Source: an uncultured Campylobacter sp. (GTDB lineage: Bacteria; Campylobacterota; Campylobacteria; Campylobacterales; Campylobacteraceae). From it: DNA of 27,768 nt. A program made the translations under genes and the position numbers. Within the stretch, counting starts at the first letter, position 1, and each line of letters opens with the position of its first letter. The notes under the pieces were generated by a model. It was not told the DNA's origin. It searched no databases and was given only the letters and a program-made list of their open reading frames with translations. Shown piece by piece: positions 24,256-27,768 of this stretch. The stretch covers positions 1 through 27,768 of the forward strand of contig UQCL01000023.1 in NCBI GenBank assembly GCA_900539505.1. Reading direction: 5' to 3'.

Positions 24256-25494
24256 TTATTTTTTAGCTAAGCTTAACATCGCCGCAGCCAAAACCTTCGT
24301 AGCGGCAAACGCGTCGTGCCAGTTTATGCTTTCATTTACGTTGTGGCTGATGCCGTCCTTGCACGGCACGAAAAGCATCCCCACGCGATCCGCAAGCTCC
24401 GTCATATTCATCGCGTCGTGTCCCGCGCCGCTAGGAAGCCTTAGGCTTGGAATTTTAAGCTCGCCGGCACAGCTCTCAAGCAGATTTATCATCTCCTCGC
24501 TTAGCTTTACGGGGCGATCTTTGATGAGATTTTTTAGTTCAAATCTGCACCCTCTGCGAGCGCAAATTTCATCTATCGCCGCGCAAATTTTATCGTCCGC
24601 CGCCCCAAGCGCATCCTCATCGATATCGCGTATATCAAGACCTAGTGTGCAGGAGCCGGGGATTACGTTTAGCACGCCGGGTATCGCATTTGCATAGCCC
24701 GTCGTCGCTACCGTGGTTTTGCCCGCCTTGGCGATCCTCTCCGCGCTTAAAACGATCTCGCTCGCGCAAGCTAGGGCGTCACAGCGCATATCCATCGGCG
24801 TAGCGCCGCTGTGATCGGCTCTGCCCTCGATCCGTAGCTCGTATCGCACTGGCGCGGCGATACCCGTGACGACGCCTACGGGGATGCCGCGTCGCTGCAA
24901 TACCGGTCCCTGCTCGATATGAAGCTCGATATAGCTATGAAAGCTGGATTTGGGCAGGATGCAGCTTTTTAAATTTGCGGGATTTAGCCCGAAACCCTGC
25001 ATCGCGTCAAACAGCGAAATTCCGTCTTTATCCTTTAGCTCGCCCAGCCGCTGCCGCGAAAGCCTGCCGCTGATTATCTTGCTGCCTACGGTCGCCATTT
25101 TAAAGCGGCTTGATTCCTCACAAACAAAGACGATGAGCTCTAGCGGTCGCGCAAGCTTTTCGCCGCTATCTCGCACCGCGCGGATCGCCTCCAAAGCCGC
25201 CATGACGCCTAGCGTGCCGTCGTAAAAGCCGCCCTGCGGCACGCTATCGATATGCGAGCCAGCACTTACGGACGGCAAATCGGGATTGCTGACGTCGCTA
25301 AATTTAGAGAAAATATTGCCCGTATCGTCGATTTTGATCTTGAAATTTTCTTTTTGAAGTAGAGATATGAGGAAGTCGCGCGCCTCTTTGTCCTCGCGCG
25401 AAAATGCAAGCCGCGTAAGCCCGCCGCCCGCCAAAGCCCCGAAGCGGCTTATCTGCTCGAACTCGCTTTTAAGGCGCTGCATGTTTATCTCCAT
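24256..25494 (-). CDS. M20 hydantoinase/carbamoylase-family amidohydrolase
   Basis: Two-metal amidohydrolase of the family that includes N-carbamoyl-L-amino acid hydrolase, allantoate amidohydrolase and ureidoglycolate-type enzymes. Its 412 residues hold GSHIDSVPQGGFYDGTLG (79-96; metal ligands His81 and Asp92), VCEESSRF (Glu127), ELHIEQGPVL (His192), RADHSGATPMD in the dimer domain and a terminal SHNVNE histidine. The frame extends to 25641, but ATG 25494 has an AAGGGG site 6 nt upstream, gives the usual family length and leaves room for a promoter. First gene of the five-gene operon. No hydantoinase, allantoinase or ureidoglycolate genes accompany it, so the exact substrate is undecided between N-carbamoyl amino acids, allantoate and others. 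Confidence 0.87.
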   Translation of the reverse strand: MEINMQRLKSEFEQISRFGALAGGGLTRLAFSREDKEARDFLISLLQKENFKIKIDDTGNIFSKFSDVSNPDLPSVSAGSHIDSVPQGGFYDGTLGVMAALEAIRAVRDSGEKLARPLELIVFVCEESSRFKMATVGSKIISGRLSRQRLGELKDKDGISLFDAMQGFGLNPANLKSCILPKSSFHSYIELHIEQGPVLQRRGIPVGVVTGIAAPVRYELRIEGRADHSGATPMDMRCDALACASEIVLSAERIAKAGKTTVATTGYANAIPGVLNVIPGSCTLGLDIRDIDEDALGAADDKICAAIDEICARRGCRFELKNLIKDRPVKLSEEMINLLESCAGELKIPSLRLPSGAGHDAMNMTELADRVGMLFVPCKDGISHNVNESINWHDAFAATKVLAAAMLSLAKK

Positions 25495-25545
25495 AAATTC
25501 CCCTTTTCTTAAAAATTTATGTGTACGGCATTTTAATATTAAATT

Positions 25546-25551
25546 TATATA
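25546..25551 (-). promoter_or_regulatory. Possible promoter of the peptidase/amidohydrolase operon
   Basis: On the minus strand TTTGT precedes TATATA, followed by AT-rich DNA, about 50 nt before ATG 25494. It fits the local -10 style; a second AT-rich hexamer nearby could also serve. Confidence 0.4.
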
Positions 25552-25697
25552 ACAAAGCTGAAATTTACCTATCGCGGCGGCAAATAGGGCGCCAAAACGG
25601 CACGCGAGCAGAGCTGTTTTAAAATAGCGTTTAAATTTCATTTTGCCTTTTAGGCTTTAAAATCTCGACGAGCCTGCTTAACTTCAGACTAAACGGA

Positions 25698-25703
25698 TAT
25701 AAT
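25698..25703 (+). promoter_or_regulatory. Promoter of the TPR-like gene
   Basis: ACGGA followed by a perfect TATAAT lies 27 nt before ATG 25731. It is divergent from the operon promoter on the other strand. Confidence 0.6.
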
Positions 25704-25730
25704 TACCGCAAAATTTAACGAGGAGCAAGG

Positions 25731-26732
25731 ATGGAACAGGGCTCGCTAGAGGGGCTTTATGAAAAGCTAAATGAGCTTAAAAGCGTGATAGATAAGGAGG
25801 AGTGTCTATTTGACGCAATAAAAGACGCTGTAGAGGCGGAAAATTTCGAATTTGCCACGCAAATTTGCGACTTTGTTTTAAATGATGAATTTGAAAAATT
25901 CGGCGCGGTTTTAAGAACCAGAGCGCTAATGTGGCTCACGAACTACATCGCGCAAAATTTAAAAGAAAGCGAATACCCGAATTTCGGCGACTTTACGGAC
26001 TGCCTATGGAAATTTAAATGGATCGTCTCGGGCGTCGCCAAAAGCTCTATAATCGAAAAGGAGCTCATAGACGAGGTGAACGAGGCGATGCTGTTTTACT
26101 ACGAGCGCATGGAGCTCTCGCTGGCTGCCTACTACAAGGCCTTGATGAATCAAAACATCGTCATGGGCGATGCTAGAGAGGCGAAGGCAAACTACGAGCT
26201 CTGGAAAAAGCTCGCCAAAGACGATATGGCCGACTGCGAGGCGTGCGAAGCAAGCGATGAGATCGCGTATTTAAATTTTATCGGCGAGCACGCAGCGGCG
26301 CTGGAGCTTGCCGCACCGATACTATCGGGCGAGCTAACCTGCTCCGAGGTGCCGCACATAACCTACGCGCCGATACTTTTTAGCATGATAGCGCTAGGCA
26401 GGACCTGGGAGGCGAAAACCCTGCTACCCAAGGCCGCGGCGACGATCGAGTCAAATCCTCGCGTGATAAATCAGATCGCCCCGCTAATCGAGATCGCCGT
26501 TAGACTGGATGAGCGCGAGACGGCTCTAAATTTGGCGCGCAAGTACTCCGCGGCGATCCTTGAGGGCAACGACGATCTAAACGACCTGCGATTTTTCATC
26601 GCAGTTAGCGCGTTCGGCGATGAGAGCGACTACAAAACGGCTTTGGAGCTGGCGGGCAAATTTGACTCTAGAAATCAAAACTTTTACTACGCCGATTATC
26701 TAAGTAAATTTTACAAGGAATTTGGGGGTTGA
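25731..26732 (+). CDS. TPR-like helical repeat protein of unknown function
   Basis: A 333-residue soluble, almost entirely alpha-helical protein with no signal peptide or membrane helix. The N-terminal half has amphipathic helices. The middle carries a Cys-rich signature DCEACE (168-173), then GEHAAALELAAPILSGELTC and SEVPH (205-209) with YAPILFSMIALGRTWEAKTLL, which resembles TPR proteins with the D-C-x-A-C-E / C-x-E-V-P-H pattern found in diverse bacteria. The two Cys clusters and the His might bind a metal or simply be structural. The C-terminal part repeats helix pairs (ETALNLARKYSAAIL, KTALELAGKF). Start ATG 25731 follows GAGGAGCAAGG. It is alone between the divergent operon and a gene-free region. 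Role not deducible; probably a protein-interaction scaffold. Confidence 0.8.
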   Translation: MEQGSLEGLYEKLNELKSVIDKEECLFDAIKDAVEAENFEFATQICDFVLNDEFEKFGAVLRTRALMWLTNYIAQNLKESEYPNFGDFTDCLWKFKWIVSGVAKSSIIEKELIDEVNEAMLFYYERMELSLAAYYKALMNQNIVMGDAREAKANYELWKKLAKDDMADCEACEASDEIAYLNFIGEHAAALELAAPILSGELTCSEVPHITYAPILFSMIALGRTWEAKTLLPKAAATIESNPRVINQIAPLIEIAVRLDERETALNLARKYSAAILEGNDDLNDLRFFIAVSAFGDESDYKTALELAGKFDSRNQNFYYADYLSKFYKEFGG

Positions 26733-27284
26733 AATTTTATAATTTAAAAATCTCGCGCACTTTGCCTGAGAAGCAGAGCGCTATTTCTCAAGCACGTACG
26801 GCGCGATAGTTTAAAATTTGCAGCTCGATACTACTTCGCGCTCGCAACGGCAAGCGCGATAAAATTTGCGCCGAACGGACGCGGGCAGCTCGTGCGGTAA
26901 ATTTTATACCGCTTACTCGCGCACGGCGGCAGCCGGTCATCAAGATATGCGACGCAACACGCATATGTCATAAATCTTAAATTTTATTTGGTGGGATGAG
27001 AACAAAAACGCCACAGCAGCCCACATCATCCGCTAAACCGCGCGGACGGAAGCGAATATCTGCGGCGGCAGGATGTGCGTTCTAAATTTAGCCGCCTTGG
27101 TCGACGTAAAATCTAAATTTAAACCCGGCCTAGCGCTGATCTCGCAGTGAAAACACGCACAAATCGCAGCGTATCTCATGCTACTACTCAATTTAGCGGC
27201 AAATTTAATAGTGGTTTTAAAAGCGCGGTACGACGAAATTTTAAAGTAAAATTTCGAATAGAATTTAAAATTTAGGAATTCAAA
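26733..27284. other. Gene-free convergent interval with small hairpins
   Basis: No gene I can defend; a minus-strand frame at 27033-27314 lacks a ribosome site and has low-complexity Phe/Lys composition from AAATTT words. Two perfect small inverted repeats are visible: GCGGTA/TACCGC (26894-26912, 7-nt loop) and ATATGCG/CGCATAT (26945-26966, 8-nt loop). They may be terminators or operators. Confidence 0.5.
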
Positions 27285-27336
27285 TAAAGCTTTAAAATTC
27301 CAAGAGAATTTCACTCTCTGGAATTTTAAAGCTTTA
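27285..27336. terminator. Long inverted repeat, likely bidirectional terminator
   Basis: T plus AAAGCTTTAAAATTCC (27285-27301) pairs perfectly with GGAATTTTAAAGCTTT plus A (27320-27336). The stem continues through AGAGA/TCTCT after a single bulged A at 27302, leaving a 7-nt loop ATTTCAC. The total is about 22 bp. It lies between two convergent genes and near the boundary to AT-rich DNA. No classical T-run follows, so a mobile or repeat-element origin is an alternative. Confidence 0.6.
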
Positions 27337-27406
27337 GCGTTAGCATGTAGAAAAATTCAAAGCAGTGATTAAACCAGAAAAACATTAAGACTGTTATACT
27401 TTGACT

Positions 27407-27726
27407 CTAAACATTGCCTATACATTTTTTCACAAACTCAAAACCAAGTGGCGTAAGCGTTGTTTTATTATATCCGATCGGTATAGTACCGGTACCTATT
27501 AAAACTTGGCTAGGGATGTCTGATTGTGTTATTAATCCTAATCTCATAAGAGAGCTTATGTTGAAAACAAAGCGATCTTCATCTATATCTAAATGTTTTA
27601 AAATTTCATTTTTTACGACTACTGCTTTAAGAACTCTGTCTAAGCTAGGGTATTCTCTTTTATTGATTATAACTTCATAGTAAAATTTTAATATTTTTGC
27701 TTGCACAGGAGTTATCTCTTTTAATA
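27407..27726 (-). CDS. C-terminal fragment, DUF4393 (Abi-alpha)-like
   Basis: The minus-strand frame enters from the right edge without a start and ends at a TAG (27407-27409). About 106 codons are native. A GTG at 27706 is available but codons before it continue the same sequence (LKEITPVQAKILKFYYEV), so the real start lies beyond the contig. The order of segments matches the end of DUF4393/Abi-alpha proteins: TPVQAKILK, then FNISSLMRLGLI, then LTPLGFEFVKKCI. That family has been linked to phage resistance by abortive infection. The call rests on remembered family pattern and is tentative. Base composition is AT-rich, like the left-edge gene and unlike the core. Confidence 0.5.
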
Positions 27727-27768
27727 CTGTCTCTTATACACATCTGACGCTGCCGACGATCTTACGCG
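27727..27768 (+). other. Sequencing adapter contamination (Nextera)
   Basis: CTGTCTCTTATACACATCT (27727-27745) is the 19-bp Tn5 mosaic end used in Nextera libraries. GACGCTGCCGACGA (27746-27759) is the i5-side adapter in reverse complement. TCTTACGC (27760-27767) is the reverse complement of GCGTAAGA, an i5 index of the kit (S517 as I recall it). The final G starts the flow-cell part. These 42 nt are not genomic and should be trimmed. Confidence 0.97.

Noticed and set aside
25495..25641. 49-residue extension of the carbamoylase-type enzyme, resembling a signal peptide
   Set aside because: The start at 25494 has an AAGGGG site and family length, and the extension covers the probable promoter region.
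27033..27314. 93-codon minus-strand frame
   Set aside because: No ribosome site, composition dominated by Phe/Lys from AAATTT words, and it runs into the inverted repeat.
27727..27768. Tn5-like transposon end as evidence of an insertion sequence
   Set aside because: The engineered mosaic end is followed by adapter and index sequence, so it is library DNA and not a natural element.
1..27768. tRNA, rRNA or CRISPR array
   Set aside because: No cloverleaf, rRNA segment or regularly spaced direct repeats were seen on reading both strands; a tRNAscan or CRISPR search was not possible here.

Overview
The window looks like one assembled contig from a Campylobacter-type epsilonproteobacterium with moderate GC, resembling the asaccharolytic oral species such as C. 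gracilis. Three things point there. The gene order fabZ-lpxA-clpX-mreB-mreC-carB and the dapB/purF pairing recur in Campylobacter. Promoters are of the TTTTTGGA-TATAAT kind. The word AAATTT is extremely frequent in otherwise GC-rich DNA. Genus is fairly confident, species is a guess. The right end (27727-27768) is not genomic: it is Nextera transposon end, adapter and index sequence, so native DNA stops at 27726.

Layout. 1-878: AT-rich minus-strand gene cut by the contig edge, a six-helix membrane protein that may lead into a HerA/DUF87-type ATPase. 938-8462: tightly packed minus-strand operon for fatty acid and lipid A synthesis (fabZ, lpxA), proteolysis (clpX), cell shape (mreB, mreC) and carbamoyl phosphate synthesis (carB), with start/stop overlaps at four of five junctions. 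8496-9629: queH for queuosine synthesis, divergent from a large DUF748/AsmA-like envelope protein (9695-13057). 13108-15866: dapB, a broken MNT nucleotidyltransferase remnant, purF and a DUF488 protein. 15867-19620: scattered single genes (tandem-TOBE molybdopterin-binding protein, flavodoxin-fold quinone reductase, Bcp peroxiredoxin) separated by long stretches without convincing genes, some perhaps decayed.

19621-25494: five-gene minus-strand operon with uniform 10-11 nt spacers: an M20 carbamoylase/allantoate-amidohydrolase-type enzyme, an AbgA-like amidohydrolase, dipeptidase PepE, a DcuC-type C4-dicarboxylate transporter and PepT. It looks like a module that hydrolyses small peptides and N-substituted amino acids and links them to dicarboxylate (aspartate/fumarate/succinate) exchange. 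This is the most interesting metabolic unit here. 25731-26732: a TPR-like protein of unknown role. 26733-27406: gene-free convergent region with strong hairpins. 27407-27726: AT-rich C-terminal fragment resembling DUF4393 (Abi-alpha).

Both native ends are AT-rich accessory genes unlike the core between them, so the contig probably breaks inside variable, possibly defence-related islands. No rRNA, tRNA, CRISPR array or insertion sequence was recognised.
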